From Acidovorax sp. Root219 (lineage in GTDB: Bacteria > Pseudomonadota > Gammaproteobacteria > Burkholderiales > Burkholderiaceae_C): DNA of 64,000 bases. Made by a program: the position numbers and the translations under genes. Location: NCBI RefSeq assembly GCF_001428665.1, contig NZ_LMIJ01000011.1, forward strand, positions 25,905-89,904, in the 5' to 3' direction. This document shows, piece after piece, positions 29,345 through 38,630 of the stretch. The notes under the pieces are model-generated. The model saw only the letters and a list, made by a program, of their open reading frames with translations. It had not been told where the DNA came from and searched no databases. Positions within the stretch are counted from its first letter, which is position 1; the number at the start of each line of letters is the position of its first letter.

Positions 29345-31516
29345 TCAGAAGTCCACTGCGGCCGACAGCATCAGCGTGCGGGGCGCGCCCACGGTCACGT
29401 AGTTGCTGATGACCCAGTAGTTCTTGTCGCTCACGTTCTCCAGGTTGGCGCGCAGCACCACGGGCTTGCCGGCCACCTTGGTGGCGTAGCGGGCACCGAT
29501 GTCCAGGCGCGTCCAGGCAGGCACGCGCAGGCGGTTGGTGGCGTCGGCGTACATGCCGGAGGTATTGATCACGCGGCCGTTCACGCTCAGGCCCTGCAGC
29601 GGCGTATCCCAGTCCAGGCCCAGGTTGAAGGTGCGGTCCGGCACGCCGGCCGCGTCGTTGCCCTGGTTCACGCCACCGGCGGTGCGCGTGAGCTTGGCGG
29701 TGTTGAACGAGGCGCTGGCCATGGCACGCAGGCCACGCTGGACTTCGCCATAGGCCGTCAGCTCCAGGCCGCGGTTGCGCTGCTCACCACCAAAGCTGTA
29801 GCGGTTGGTGGCCGGGTCGGTCAGGGCGCTGGGGCGCTTGATCTGGTAGATGGCGGCCTGGGTGGTCAGTTGGCCCCAGTCCACCTTGATGCCCACTTCG
29901 TTCTGCTTGGACTTCTGCGGCGCAAACGTCTCGCCCGCATTGGCCGTGCCGGGGCCGGCCGTGCCGCCACGGGTCAGGCCGGCGGTGTAGTTGGTGTAGA
30001 CCGAGATGTTCTTCGTCGGCTTGATCACCAGGCCCGCCAGCGGCGTCACGGCGCTGGCCTTGTAGTAGCTGGTGCCTGCGCCGGTGTTGACGTTGAAGCT
30101 GCCCTGTTCGATGGTCTGGTCACGCACGCCCAGCGTCAGCAGGTAGCGGCCGTTGTCGAACGACATGGTGTCGGCCAGCGCCAGGCTGTGCTGCTTGAGC
30201 TCGCTGCTCTTGCTGGGGTTGCCGCGCGGAAAGTTGATGGTCGGCAGCGGCGCGGGGTTGTAGATGTTGGACGGGGCGTAGGTGCTGGTCAGCTGGTAGA
30301 AGTAGCCGATCTCCTGGTCCAGGTAGTTTGTGGCCAGGGCCACGGTGTGGCCGATGCCGCCGGTCTGGAACTTGGTGCGCAGGCCCGCGTCCATCGACGA
30401 GGTCTTGTTGTAGGCATCGTAGTAGCCGTTGGCCACCGTGAAGTTGCCCAGAGCGTCGACGCGCAGCCCGGCGGTCGGGAAGTGCTGCTCGTTGGTGTTG
30501 TGGGTGTAGCCCACGCCGCCGTACACGGTGGTGCTGTCGCTCACGTCGTACTCCAGGCGCGACATCACGGTGCGCATGTCGTCCGTCAGGTTGGCTCCGG
30601 GGTAGATGCTGGTGCGGTTGTCCGGCGCGGCGGGCATCTGCGTAACACCGGCGCGAAAAGCCGTCTGGGGGCGGAACTGCCGGGTTTCGCCTTCGGTGGC
30701 AAAGGCGTCCAGCGACCAGCGCAGGCGGCCGCCGGCGTAGTCGAGGCCCAGCGCAGCCACGTCGGCGCGCTGGCGGCCGCCGTCGACGTTGCCTTCACCG
30801 TTGCGCACCAGCGCATTGGCGCGCACGCCCCACTGGTTGTCTTCACCGAAGCGGCGGCCTACGTCCAGGTGGGCACCGAACTGGGCCTTGCCCATGTAGC
30901 TGGTGGTCAGGCGCGTCAGCGGCGTGTCGGCCGCGCGCTTGGTCACCAGGTTGATGCTGCCGCCCACGCTGCCGCCAGGGCCCACGCCGTTGGTCAGGGC
31001 GCCAGGGCCCTTGAGCACTTCCACGCGCTCGATCATTTCCAGCGGGATGCGGGTGGAGGGGCTCAGGCCGAACAGGCCATTGAGGCTCACGTCGGTGTTG
31101 GACACCGTGAGGCCACGCACCTGGAAGTCATCGCCGTAGCCGCCGCGCGCCTGCAGGCTGCGCACGGAGGCGTCGTTCATCACCACGTCGGCCACCGTCA
31201 GGGCCTGCTGGTTCTGGATCAGCTCGTTGGTGTAGTTGGTGGTGCTGAACGGCACGTTCATCTGGTCGGTGCGGCCCAGGATGCCCAGGTCACCGCCGCG
31301 CGCGAACTGGCCGCCGTGGTAGGTCTTCTGCAGGCCGCCAATGGCTTCGGCCTGCTCGCGCACCTTCACTTCGTCGAGCGTGGTGCCGGAGGTGCTGGTC
31401 TGCGCAGCCACACCCACGGCGGCAATGGCCAGCCCGGCGCCCAGGCATTGGCGGATCAGCAGGGCCAGAGGACGGGGAGCGAAGCGATGGAACGCGCGGA
31501 CGGTCGAAGAATGCAT
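29345..31516 (-). CDS. TonB-dependent siderophore receptor
   Basis: The protein has 723 residues. I chose the ATG at 31516, which begins a long Arg-rich leader and signal (ends G-V-A-A-Q). The TonB box is probably LDEVKVREQA. A plug domain with VADVVMNDASVRS and RGGYGDDFQVRG follows, then a 22-strand barrel ending S-A-A-V-D-F. It imports a ferric siderophore, probably hydroxamate type as in the FhuE/FoxA-like group. It heads the operon with DUF3649, PepSY and DUF3325 genes. Confidence 0.9.
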   Translation of the reverse strand: MHSSTVRAFHRFAPRPLALLIRQCLGAGLAIAAVGVAAQTSTSGTTLDEVKVREQAEAIGGLQKTYHGGQFARGGDLGILGRTDQMNVPFSTTNYTNELIQNQQALTVADVVMNDASVRSLQARGGYGDDFQVRGLTVSNTDVSLNGLFGLSPSTRIPLEMIERVEVLKGPGALTNGVGPGGSVGGSINLVTKRAADTPLTRLTTSYMGKAQFGAHLDVGRRFGEDNQWGVRANALVRNGEGNVDGGRQRADVAALGLDYAGGRLRWSLDAFATEGETRQFRPQTAFRAGVTQMPAAPDNRTSIYPGANLTDDMRTVMSRLEYDVSDSTTVYGGVGYTHNTNEQHFPTAGLRVDALGNFTVANGYYDAYNKTSSMDAGLRTKFQTGGIGHTVALATNYLDQEIGYFYQLTSTYAPSNIYNPAPLPTINFPRGNPSKSSELKQHSLALADTMSFDNGRYLLTLGVRDQTIEQGSFNVNTGAGTSYYKASAVTPLAGLVIKPTKNISVYTNYTAGLTRGGTAGPGTANAGETFAPQKSKQNEVGIKVDWGQLTTQAAIYQIKRPSALTDPATNRYSFGGEQRNRGLELTAYGEVQRGLRAMASASFNTAKLTRTAGGVNQGNDAAGVPDRTFNLGLDWDTPLQGLSVNGRVINTSGMYADATNRLRVPAWTRLDIGARYATKVAGKPVVLRANLENVSDKNYWVISNYVTVGAPRTLMLSAAVDF

Positions 31517-31634
31517 GGTGGGTGGGGCCAGGAAACAAGAAAAAGACGAGCGAACCAAAACCGGCCAAGGCCGGTTCCAATCCAAGACAGGAGGTCATAC
31601 AACCAGAGGCAACGCACTTGGCCTGCCGTCTTGG

Positions 31635-31668
31635 TTTATAGACACAAATCAGAACGACAACTATTCGC
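31635..31668 (-). promoter_or_regulatory. Promoter of the iron operon with weak Fur-like sequence
   Basis: On the minus strand a -10 TATAAA (31635-31640) lies 17 bases from TAGTTG (31658-31663). Overlapping it is GAATAGTTGTCGTTCTGATT, a partial match to an AT-rich Fur box. The promoter is plausible; the Fur match is weak. Confidence 0.35.
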
Positions 31669-31684
31669 ATTTTAATTTAGCAAC

Positions 31685-32053
31685 CTCCGAACGGGTAGAC
31701 CCTCCTCGGTAAAGCCCGCCAGAGGCCCATCCGCGCCGTGCCGGGAAAACCCGAATCGACCGCAATGCGTGGCCCGTTGCTACAAAATTCGCAGCAAAGT
31801 GGTTATCAATACGTTGCATCGTTGCAACGAAAATGGGCATTCCGGGGCATACAACGCCGCCTGTCTGGGGGCTGTTGCATTCCGGGAAAGAAGATCCCAC
31901 GGGTCCCTTCCACCTCGATTGGCCCCCAGAGGTAGGAGGACTGATCGACCGACGGCCGCAATCCCTGCCAGCGAGCCGACCCATCGATGGTGGAATGGAA
32001 CCACGTACCGCCGCCCTGCGTCACACTGCCAACCATTCAAGGAGAAACGCGCC
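31685..32053. other. Intergenic region upstream of DUF3016 gene
   Basis: A 369-base stretch without a convincing gene. It contains a short dyad TTGCA-TCGT-TGCAA (31815-31828), which could be an operator, and GGAGAAACG before the ATG at 32054. Nothing else is supported. Confidence 0.4.
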
Positions 32054-32593
32054 ATGTCGCTGCTGCTGCCATTGCTGCACCCACCACGCCCCGCCCGCCT
32101 TCTGGCTGCCGGCCTGCTCGCCGCTTGCGCCGCCATCACGGCGACCAGCGCGGCGGCGGGCACTGCCAGCGTCACGTTCACCGCGCCGGAAAAGTACACC
32201 GATGCCAGTTACGCCCACCCCGTGGCGAACGAATCCGACCGCGCCCAGGTGCTGCGCGATGTGGAGCAGCACCTGCAGCGCCTGGCCACGCGGGGCCTGG
32301 CGCCCACCGACACCCTCAAGGTCGAGGTGCTGGACATCGACCTCGCCGGCCACTTCCCGCCCATGGGCGTGGGTGGCTCGGACGTGCGGGTGGTCACCGA
32401 TGTCACGGGCCCGCGCATCAAGCTGCGCTACAGCCTGGTGCGCGATGACAGCGCCCCGGTTTCCGGCGGCGAAGAGGTGCTCAGCGACCTGAACTTCATG
32501 GTGCCCAGCAACAGGTATTCGAGTGGCGATCGGTTGCGGTATGAGAAGGCGTTGCTGGATCGGTGGTTTGAGAAGCGGTTCGGCAGGCAGTAG
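32054..32593 (+). CDS. DUF3016 domain secreted protein
   Basis: The protein has 179 residues with an Arg-containing leader and signal peptide (ends S-A-A-A). The mature part has the DUF3016 pattern (VTFTAPEKYTDA, LKVEVLDIDLAGHF, FEKRFGRQ at the end). It is periplasmic with unknown function. GGAG lies about 9 bases before the ATG. The base use near the 3' end is less GC-rich than in its start. Confidence 0.75.
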   Translation: MSLLLPLLHPPRPARLLAAGLLAACAAITATSAAAGTASVTFTAPEKYTDASYAHPVANESDRAQVLRDVEQHLQRLATRGLAPTDTLKVEVLDIDLAGHFPPMGVGGSDVRVVTDVTGPRIKLRYSLVRDDSAPVSGGEEVLSDLNFMVPSNRYSSGDRLRYEKALLDRWFEKRFGRQ

Positions 32594-32643
32594 GCTTGGT
32601 GCCGCAGTGCGGCCTCGCGGGGTGGCCGAACCCTGGAATGCCG

Positions 32644-33594
32644 CTATTCGTGCGACATCGCGCGAACCGTCAGTCGGGAGATATCCCCGTCGTGGCGCAG
32701 TCCGATCGATGCTGCCAACGGAGCAAGCAGAGGTGGCGAGGACCCGAAGAGCCGCTCGATGAGAGGATTGGGTTGATAGTGCACCAAGTCTGCGACAGAG
32801 CGGCCGAGTCTCTTGGAAAGTGCTGCAACGACCTCCTCAATGCTCAGATGCAGCACCGGCATCTGGTAGCTCCGCTGGGCGTTCCAGGACCGTGAATCCA
32901 TGGTTGCGATGTGCATCAAGTTGTCTACGCACGTGCCCACCGACATCCACCAGCAAGTAGCCTTCGGAGAGACTGGCAGCGTGATGGCTTCGCCTCGCGC
33001 AAGCCGCCAAAACAGTTGGCTCATGAACGAAGACATCAGCCCGTCACCTTGGCCTGGACGGGCCACGACACCTGGCAGCCGGAGCGAGCACCCATTCACC
33101 CAGCCGCGTCGACTGGCATCCGCGATCAGGACTTCGCATGCCAGCTTGTGCGCCCCGTAGGTCAAGGCGGGAGCCGCAGGCGTGTCTTCCGTCATTTGGG
33201 CAGGAAGGTGCTCACCGTAGACAGCCACCGAACTCGCATAGATGAACCGGGGCGGACGGGGAAGCGCCCTGCAGTTGTCGAGCAGGCTGAGTGTCGCATC
33301 CAGGTTCACTTTGCGCCCCAGATCAGGATCACGCTCCGCAGCGCCGCCGGGAACGCTCGACAGATGAAAGACAAGGTCAGGGACGCTTTTCAGCGCCTCG
33401 GATTGCACAGCCGGGTCATGGACACTGCCTGCCACGCGATGCAGGCGAGCATCTTCATCTGCACCTGCCTCGAACGCCAGATCTACCGCAGTGATGCGGT
33501 CAACGGGCTCGCCGCCAAGGCCATCCCTGAGCAGTCGTCGAATCAAGACCTGGGCAATGAAGCCCTGGCTCCCCGTTACAACGACCTGGCTCAC
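32644..33594 (-). CDS. NAD-dependent epimerase/dehydratase (DenD-like)
   Basis: The protein has 316 residues and is an extended short-chain dehydrogenase: GSQGFIAQ nucleotide motif, catalytic Tyr/Lys in YGAHK near residue 146, and SSVAVYGE. It most resembles D-erythronate dehydrogenase-type enzymes, which oxidise a hydroxy acid. It overlaps the FAH gene by 4 bases and is the last gene of the catabolic island, so it may act late in the pathway. The true substrate is unknown. Confidence 0.75.
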   Translation of the reverse strand: MSQVVVTGSQGFIAQVLIRRLLRDGLGGEPVDRITAVDLAFEAGADEDARLHRVAGSVHDPAVQSEALKSVPDLVFHLSSVPGGAAERDPDLGRKVNLDATLSLLDNCRALPRPPRFIYASSVAVYGEHLPAQMTEDTPAAPALTYGAHKLACEVLIADASRRGWVNGCSLRLPGVVARPGQGDGLMSSFMSQLFWRLARGEAITLPVSPKATCWWMSVGTCVDNLMHIATMDSRSWNAQRSYQMPVLHLSIEEVVAALSKRLGRSVADLVHYQPNPLIERLFGSSPPLLAPLAASIGLRHDGDISRLTVRAMSHE

Positions 33595-34577
33595 CGAGCG
33601 GACTCCACGACACGCTGGTCCATCGCGCCGAACGGACCTTCGGTGCCATCTGCGAACCTGGCCTGCATGCGAACGCGATCGCCAAATCGCATGAAGCCTG
33701 TTTCGGCTTGACCGAGGTCAATCATCTCAATGACACGCCGTTCTGCGATGCAGGCCGAGCCCGCAGCTCTATCGACATTGGAAACGGTTCCCGAACCCAC
33801 GATGGTTCCGGGCGCCAGGCGACGTGTGCGCGCGGCATGGGCGATGAGCTGGCCAAAGCTGAAGTTCATCTCCCCGCCGTGGGGCTCTCCGAAGCGCTGG
33901 CCGTTCCAGGTGACGTGCAAGCGCAAATGCACTCGACCATCACGCCATGCGTCACCCAGTTCGTCGGGCGTCACGGCAACGGGGGCAAAGCTGCTAGAAG
34001 GCTTGGCCTGAAGAAATCCAAACCCTGTCCGCATCTCTCTGGGGCCGAGCGCTCTGAGGCTCCAGTCGTTGATCTGCACCACAAGCCGCACCGATTGCTC
34101 GGCCTGCTCTGCGGTCGCGCCCATGGGGACGGATCCGACGATGACCCCAAACTCACCTTCGAAGTCGATGCCGTCCGCCTCACTGGGCAAAGGAACATCG
34201 GCATGGGGGCCGAGGAAATCATCACTTGCCCCCTGGTACATGAGAGGAATGGTGTCCGAGTCCGGAATCGGTTGCGTATTGAAGGCGCGCTCCATCAGGC
34301 GCCCGTGATTCAGGAACGCGGATGCGTCGCACCATTGGGGAGCGCGTGGCAACGGGGCCGCACATTTCTCCGCCCCGAATGGAAATGCATCCGCACAGCC
34401 CCCCGCATTCAGCCGCTTGTAAAGCGCCTCTAGCGCTGGGGCGCAACTGTCCCAATGGCGCACCGCCTCATGCAGGCTCGGCACGGTAGCCGATGCATCG
34501 ACAGCCTGCTGAAGATTGCGTGAAACGACCAGCAAACGCCCGTCGGCACCCTCTGAATTCAAAGTGGCAAATTTCAT
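33591..34577 (-). CDS. Fumarylacetoacetate hydrolase family protein
   Basis: The protein has 328 residues with the FAH fold and metal-binding acids around DFEGEFGVIVG near residue 137. The family hydrolyses C-C bonds of acylpyruvates or decarboxylates or hydrates dienoates made by ring cleavage. Its place with an extradiol dioxygenase supports a lower-pathway step. It follows the SDR gene by 20 bases and overlaps the next gene by 4. Confidence 0.83.
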   Translation of the reverse strand: MKFATLNSEGADGRLLVVSRNLQQAVDASATVPSLHEAVRHWDSCAPALEALYKRLNAGGCADAFPFGAEKCAAPLPRAPQWCDASAFLNHGRLMERAFNTQPIPDSDTIPLMYQGASDDFLGPHADVPLPSEADGIDFEGEFGVIVGSVPMGATAEQAEQSVRLVVQINDWSLRALGPREMRTGFGFLQAKPSSSFAPVAVTPDELGDAWRDGRVHLRLHVTWNGQRFGEPHGGEMNFSFGQLIAHAARTRRLAPGTIVGSGTVSNVDRAAGSACIAERRVIEMIDLGQAETGFMRFGDRVRMQARFADGTEGPFGAMDQRVVESAR

Positions 34578-34597
34578 GATTGAACGCCGGTGACGGC

Positions 34598-35374
34598 TTA
34601 GTTTCCGTCGCTGATGGTGGTACCGCCATCCACGACAAGGTTGTGCCCCGTGATGAATCCGCCCGCAGCGCTGGCCAGCATGACCGCAACGCCAGCGATC
34701 TCGTGCGGCTCCCCCACCCTGCGCAGTGGCGTCAGCGACAGCCTTCGCTCAATGGCTGCGGGGTTGTCGATGAAGGAGGCCGACAGAGGCGTGCGGATCA
34801 GGCCGGGGGAGATCGAGTTGACGCGAACGCCAAGAGGCCCCCACTCCACTGCCAGGTTGCGCGCGAGTTGCGCCAACGCGGCCTTGGACAATCCGTACAG
34901 TCCAATCGCCTTGTTGCCCCGCAAGCCCGCAATGCTCGACATCAGAACCACACTGCTTCCCGGATTCGCCGCCATCTTCGGCAACAGCGCCGTTGTGAGC
35001 TCCACGGCAGCGCGCAGATTCAGGTCCATGACCCGCTGCCAGTCCGCTGGGGATGCCTGGCCGATCGGTCCTGCAGGGCCTTGCATTCCTGCATTGCACA
35101 CCAGGACGTCGACGCGTCCGTAGACGGCCTGCGCGGCGGCTGCAAGGGCTGCCGCTCCTTCGACCTTCGATAGATCTGCCGGAAGATCATGTGCGACACC
35201 ACCAGAGCGTCGAATCCGCTCAACCAGTCTCGCGCACAGTACCGGGTCGAGATCGGACGCCAGGACACTCGCTCCGTGATCGGCCATCGCCTGGGCAATC
35301 GCCAGGCCCAGGCCACCGGTCGCGCCGGTGACGAGCGCGACCTTCCCCTTGAGGTCGAACAGTGTTGAACTCAT
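34598..35374 (-). CDS. Short-chain dehydrogenase/reductase
   Basis: The protein has 258 residues of classical SDR type: TGATGGLG cofactor motif, CNAGMQG, catalytic Ser in SSIAG, and YGLSK near residue 160. It oxidises or reduces a hydroxy or keto group using NAD(P). I chose the ATG at 35374; a GTG at 35386 immediately follows the upstream stop and would add four residues. It is part of the sub-operon that starts with the Bug gene at 36373. Confidence 0.85.
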   Translation of the reverse strand: MSSTLFDLKGKVALVTGATGGLGLAIAQAMADHGASVLASDLDPVLCARLVERIRRSGGVAHDLPADLSKVEGAAALAAAAQAVYGRVDVLVCNAGMQGPAGPIGQASPADWQRVMDLNLRAAVELTTALLPKMAANPGSSVVLMSSIAGLRGNKAIGLYGLSKAALAQLARNLAVEWGPLGVRVNSISPGLIRTPLSASFIDNPAAIERRLSLTPLRRVGEPHEIAGVAVMLASAAGGFITGHNLVVDGGTTISDGN

Positions 35375-35386
35375 CCGCGCGACCAC

Positions 35387-36373
35387 TTACTCAAGGACCA
35401 CGCCGGCGCTTCGAATGACCGAACCCCAGCGCTCAGTCTCCGTCTGGATGTAGCGAGCGAAATCCGCCGAGCTCTGGGGTGCGGGTACGACTCCGAGATC
35501 GCCAAAGCGGCGCTTGATCTCATCCGACTGCACTGCCTGCACCACCGCTGCATGCAGCTGGGCCATGGCATCGCCTGGCGTGCCTGCTCGCACGACAACA
35601 CCGGTCCAGCCGGGCATGTTGAGCGCCGGGTACCCCAGCTCGGTCAGCGTTTGCACCTGAGGAAGCTTGTCGAGGCGCTTCTCGCTGCCAACTACCGCCA
35701 GAGCTCTCAGCTTGCCCTCAAGAACGTATGGCATGCTGTTGGCCGTGACATCCAGCATCATGTCAATGTGGCCGCCCATCAGGTCTTGGACGGCAGGGGC
35801 TGCGCCTTTGTAGGCCACGTGCTGAAACTTCCCCTTGGTTTCGCGCTTGAGCATCTCGACCCAGATATGCGGCTGGCTGCCCATGCCGAAGGAGCCGTAC
35901 ATGATGTTCTTGTCGTCCTTGGCCGCCTTGGCAGCCTTGATGAGATCGTCAAGGGTCTTGAAGGGGCTGTTGGCGGGAACGACCAGGACCAGCGACGAAG
36001 TCAGCAGCCGCGTCAGGGGAGCGAAGTCTTTCAGGGTGTCGTAGTTGAGCTTCGGATAGAGCGCTGCGTTCATCGCGAAGGGGCCGATGTCGCCATAGAA
36101 CAGCGTATGGCCATCTGCCGGCTGCTGCTTGACATACGCGGCGGCGATCTGGCCACCGGCCCCGGGCTTGTTCTCCACAATGACGGGTTGCTTCAGCGTT
36201 GTCGCCATGTGCTGAGTCAGCACACGGGAGACCGCATCACCAAATCCACCCGCGGGATAGGGGACCACCCAGGTCACCGCCTTTCGGGGAAAGACAAGTG
36301 CCGGCTGAGCAAGTACCTTGGATGCGAATGGCAGCGCTGCACAGGAGCGCACAAGAGCACGTCGAGAAATCAT
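35387..36373 (-). CDS. Bug/TctC family substrate-binding protein 1
   Basis: The protein has 328 residues. GGGGAC precedes the ATG at 36373. The signal (ISRRALVRSC...) has a twin-Arg-like start. The body is typical Bug: WVVPYPAGGFGDAVSR and VENKPGAGGQIAA. It binds a carboxylate in the periplasm. No TctA/TctB membrane genes are nearby. An imperfect palindrome at 36487-36510 lies upstream. Confidence 0.85.
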   Translation of the reverse strand: MISRRALVRSCAALPFASKVLAQPALVFPRKAVTWVVPYPAGGFGDAVSRVLTQHMATTLKQPVIVENKPGAGGQIAAAYVKQQPADGHTLFYGDIGPFAMNAALYPKLNYDTLKDFAPLTRLLTSSLVLVVPANSPFKTLDDLIKAAKAAKDDKNIMYGSFGMGSQPHIWVEMLKRETKGKFQHVAYKGAAPAVQDLMGGHIDMMLDVTANSMPYVLEGKLRALAVVGSEKRLDKLPQVQTLTELGYPALNMPGWTGVVVRAGTPGDAMAQLHAAVVQAVQSDEIKRRFGDLGVVPAPQSSADFARYIQTETERWGSVIRSAGVVLE

Positions 36374-36486
36374 GAATGTCCCCAATTAAAGTTCTTGCGC
36401 CGTCATCAGGGCCGACTGGGAACAAGAGCCCCATCGGGTGAGTTGACGCGCGAAGCCGAGTATGGGAACCCTGAAGCTCGCAACTG

Positions 36487-36510
36487 TCGAAATATTGCGG
36501 CGAATATCGA
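36487..36510. promoter_or_regulatory. Candidate operator upstream of the Bug1-SDR-FAH sub-operon
   Basis: TCGA-A-ATATT, 6 bases, AATATCGA: an imperfect inverted repeat with one bulged base, in the AT-richest part of the 164-base gap after the AraC gene and about 114 bases before the Bug start. It could bind the adjacent AraC regulator. Confidence 0.35.
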
Positions 36511-36537
36511 AAAGCTGCGGTCGCGCGAGGACCTGCC

Positions 36538-37482
36538 CTAGTGGTCGCGCCGGAACTGCGAAGGCGTGGAGCCCCACTGCTTCCTGAACGCCTGGGAAAA
36601 ATGCGACGGCGAGGAGAACCCTGTCGCCAACGCAATCTCACTGACGGAATGGCGGGAGTCAACGAGCAGCGACTTGGCACGGTCGAGACGGCGAGTCAAC
36701 GCAAATTGATGCGGAGTCTCGCCACACGTTGCCTTGAAGCAGCGCGAAAAATGGAAGACGCTGAGACCCACTTCCGAGGCCATGGCGTCCAGGGATACCC
36801 CCTCGCCGATCTGGGCGTCGACGAGGTCGGCGAGCCTGCGCAACTGCCGCGCGGACAGCAGCGCCACCCGATCACTTTGCGGCGTGGATTCGCGATAGTG
36901 CTCCAGCAGGTGCACCGCTACGCTGGTCGCGATGCCTTCCGCGAACCGGGGGTGCATCGAGCTGTTGTCGTCCAGCGCAGTCATCAGCAACTGGACCATC
37001 TGAAAGAGAAGCGGGTCCTTCGCACCGAAACAGCTTCGCAGGGAAACCGGGCGATCGTCCCCCTCCTGCACCCGCTCCAGCCATTGGGGAGAAAGGTCGA
37101 GATGGAGGTTGTCCCGGTCCAGCTCCGTGCGCCAGAAGCTCGGCGTGCGCTCTGGCAGCAGCACGATGTCGCCCGTGTTCCACCTGCTGATGTGCGAGGC
37201 TGAGCCATGCCGCTGCATCAGGCCTGTGGAGGGGCCGCGTCGAACGATGATGCAGTGCTTGCCGGCCGCCGGGATATACAGGTCGCCATTGCCGGCCACC
37301 TGATGCCACAGAGCCATCCCATGCCAGGGGCGGCCCTTGCTGGAGCACCTGACCTGCTCGGTGGGGACGGCGTCCAGAGGCTCGTCCATGTAGGCGTGCT
37401 CAGCGGCACGCCATCGACGCTCGTCGAGGTCAATCGACGCTGCGTGACTAGGTTTTTCCCGAGAAACTTGGTCGGTCGTCAT
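36538..37482 (-). CDS. AraC family transcriptional regulator
   Basis: The protein has 314 residues from the ATG at 37482 (a TTG at 37488 is possible). About residues 1-190 form a cupin-like AraC N-terminal sensor domain. The last 100 have the two helix-turn-helix motifs (LDAMASEVGLSVFHFSRCFK and VSEIALATGFSSPSHFSQAFRKQWG). It lies inside the catabolic island between two Bug genes and probably senses a pathway compound to control the downstream sub-operon. Confidence 0.88.
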   Translation of the reverse strand: MTTDQVSREKPSHAASIDLDERRWRAAEHAYMDEPLDAVPTEQVRCSSKGRPWHGMALWHQVAGNGDLYIPAAGKHCIIVRRGPSTGLMQRHGSASHISRWNTGDIVLLPERTPSFWRTELDRDNLHLDLSPQWLERVQEGDDRPVSLRSCFGAKDPLLFQMVQLLMTALDDNSSMHPRFAEGIATSVAVHLLEHYRESTPQSDRVALLSARQLRRLADLVDAQIGEGVSLDAMASEVGLSVFHFSRCFKATCGETPHQFALTRRLDRAKSLLVDSRHSVSEIALATGFSSPSHFSQAFRKQWGSTPSQFRRDH

Positions 37483-37583
37483 TCCCAAATTTTACGGGCA
37501 GGGATCGGAAGGCGTTCGCCGAGGTTGCGCCGGCAATGGACCCACACGCGGTATCGCTCCAGCACTGGACACATCTGTCGAGC

Positions 37584-38561
37584 TCAGGGTTGCTCCAGCT
37601 TCAGCCCCGCAGATTGGATGACGCGCGAGTACCGTTCGATTTCTCCCGAGAGGAAACTGCCGAATTCCTGCGGAGTTTGACCAGGTGCTTCGGTGCTGCC
37701 CAGCAATGTGAGCTTCTCCCGCATATCGGGTTGCGCCAGAGCCGTCACACAGGCAGCGTTCAGCTCGGCGACCACCGAACCTGGGAGACTCGACGGCGCA
37801 AGCAACCCAAACCAGGCCGTGATCTGAAAGCCGTTCAGGCCAGCAGTCTCGGCCACGGTAGGCAGGGTGGCAGGAAGTGCCGGTGACCGGCGCCCTCCGG
37901 TCTGCGCAAGCAATCGCACCCGCCCATCCTTGACCATCGGCGCAAGTGCCAATGCACTGTTGAACATCAGCTTGACCTGCCCGCCGGCCAGATCATTCAA
38001 CGCCGGCGCCGCGCCCTTGTAGGGGACGTGGAGCAACTGGATACCAGCCTGCTGCGACAGCATTTCGCCAGCAATGTGCAGCACGTTGCCGATTCCGGCC
38101 GACGCATAGCCCAGAGTGCCGGGCTCGCGTTTGGCCAACGCGATGAGTTCGGCAACGGATTTGACCGGTAGCCCTGCATGCACCGCAAGAACCAGCGGCC
38201 CCGGGCTGGCAACCATCGCGACGGGAGCGAAGTCTCGCAGGCTGTCGTAGGGCAGCTTGGGGTAGAGGCTGGCATTGATGGCGTGCGCGGCGCTGGTCAT
38301 GAGAACCGTATGGCCATCGGTGCTGCGAACGACCGCTTCGGAGGCGATGATTCCATTGGCACCAGGCTTTGAATCGACGATGACAGGCTTGCCCAGGCTG
38401 GCCGTCAACTTTTCCGCCAGCAGGCGTGCAACCACATCAGCGCTTCCGCCGGGTGCGAAGGGCAATACGATACGAACTGGCTTGGTTGGCCAAGCCGAGG
38501 CCCAGGCCGGCGCGCACAGCCCAGCGAGAATCATTGCGCGACGGATTGCATTTGGTTGCAT
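37584..38561 (-). CDS. Bug/TctC family substrate-binding protein 2
   Basis: The protein has 325 residues with a signal peptide (ends A-S-A) and the Bug motifs LPFAPGGSADVVAR and VDSKPGANG. GGAG lies about 9 bases before the ATG. It is a periplasmic carboxylate binder. It has no membrane partner genes and differs clearly from the other two Bug proteins in this cluster. Confidence 0.85.
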   Translation of the reverse strand: MQPNAIRRAMILAGLCAPAWASAWPTKPVRIVLPFAPGGSADVVARLLAEKLTASLGKPVIVDSKPGANGIIASEAVVRSTDGHTVLMTSAAHAINASLYPKLPYDSLRDFAPVAMVASPGPLVLAVHAGLPVKSVAELIALAKREPGTLGYASAGIGNVLHIAGEMLSQQAGIQLLHVPYKGAAPALNDLAGGQVKLMFNSALALAPMVKDGRVRLLAQTGGRRSPALPATLPTVAETAGLNGFQITAWFGLLAPSSLPGSVVAELNAACVTALAQPDMREKLTLLGSTEAPGQTPQEFGSFLSGEIERYSRVIQSAGLKLEQP

Positions 38562-38630
38562 GCATCAGCTCCAGGTGAATGAGGTGGATCTGGCCTCGGG
38601 GCTTGGCCCAGACATCGCGGCAGGGCCTGG

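Noticed and set aside
31651-31668. Confident Fur box
   Set aside because: Match to the consensus is partial; kept only as a weak note within the promoter entry.
32594-32643. Attachment site at the left edge of the catabolic island
   Set aside because: No direct repeat matching the right edge near 53420 was found by eye, and no integrase is present.
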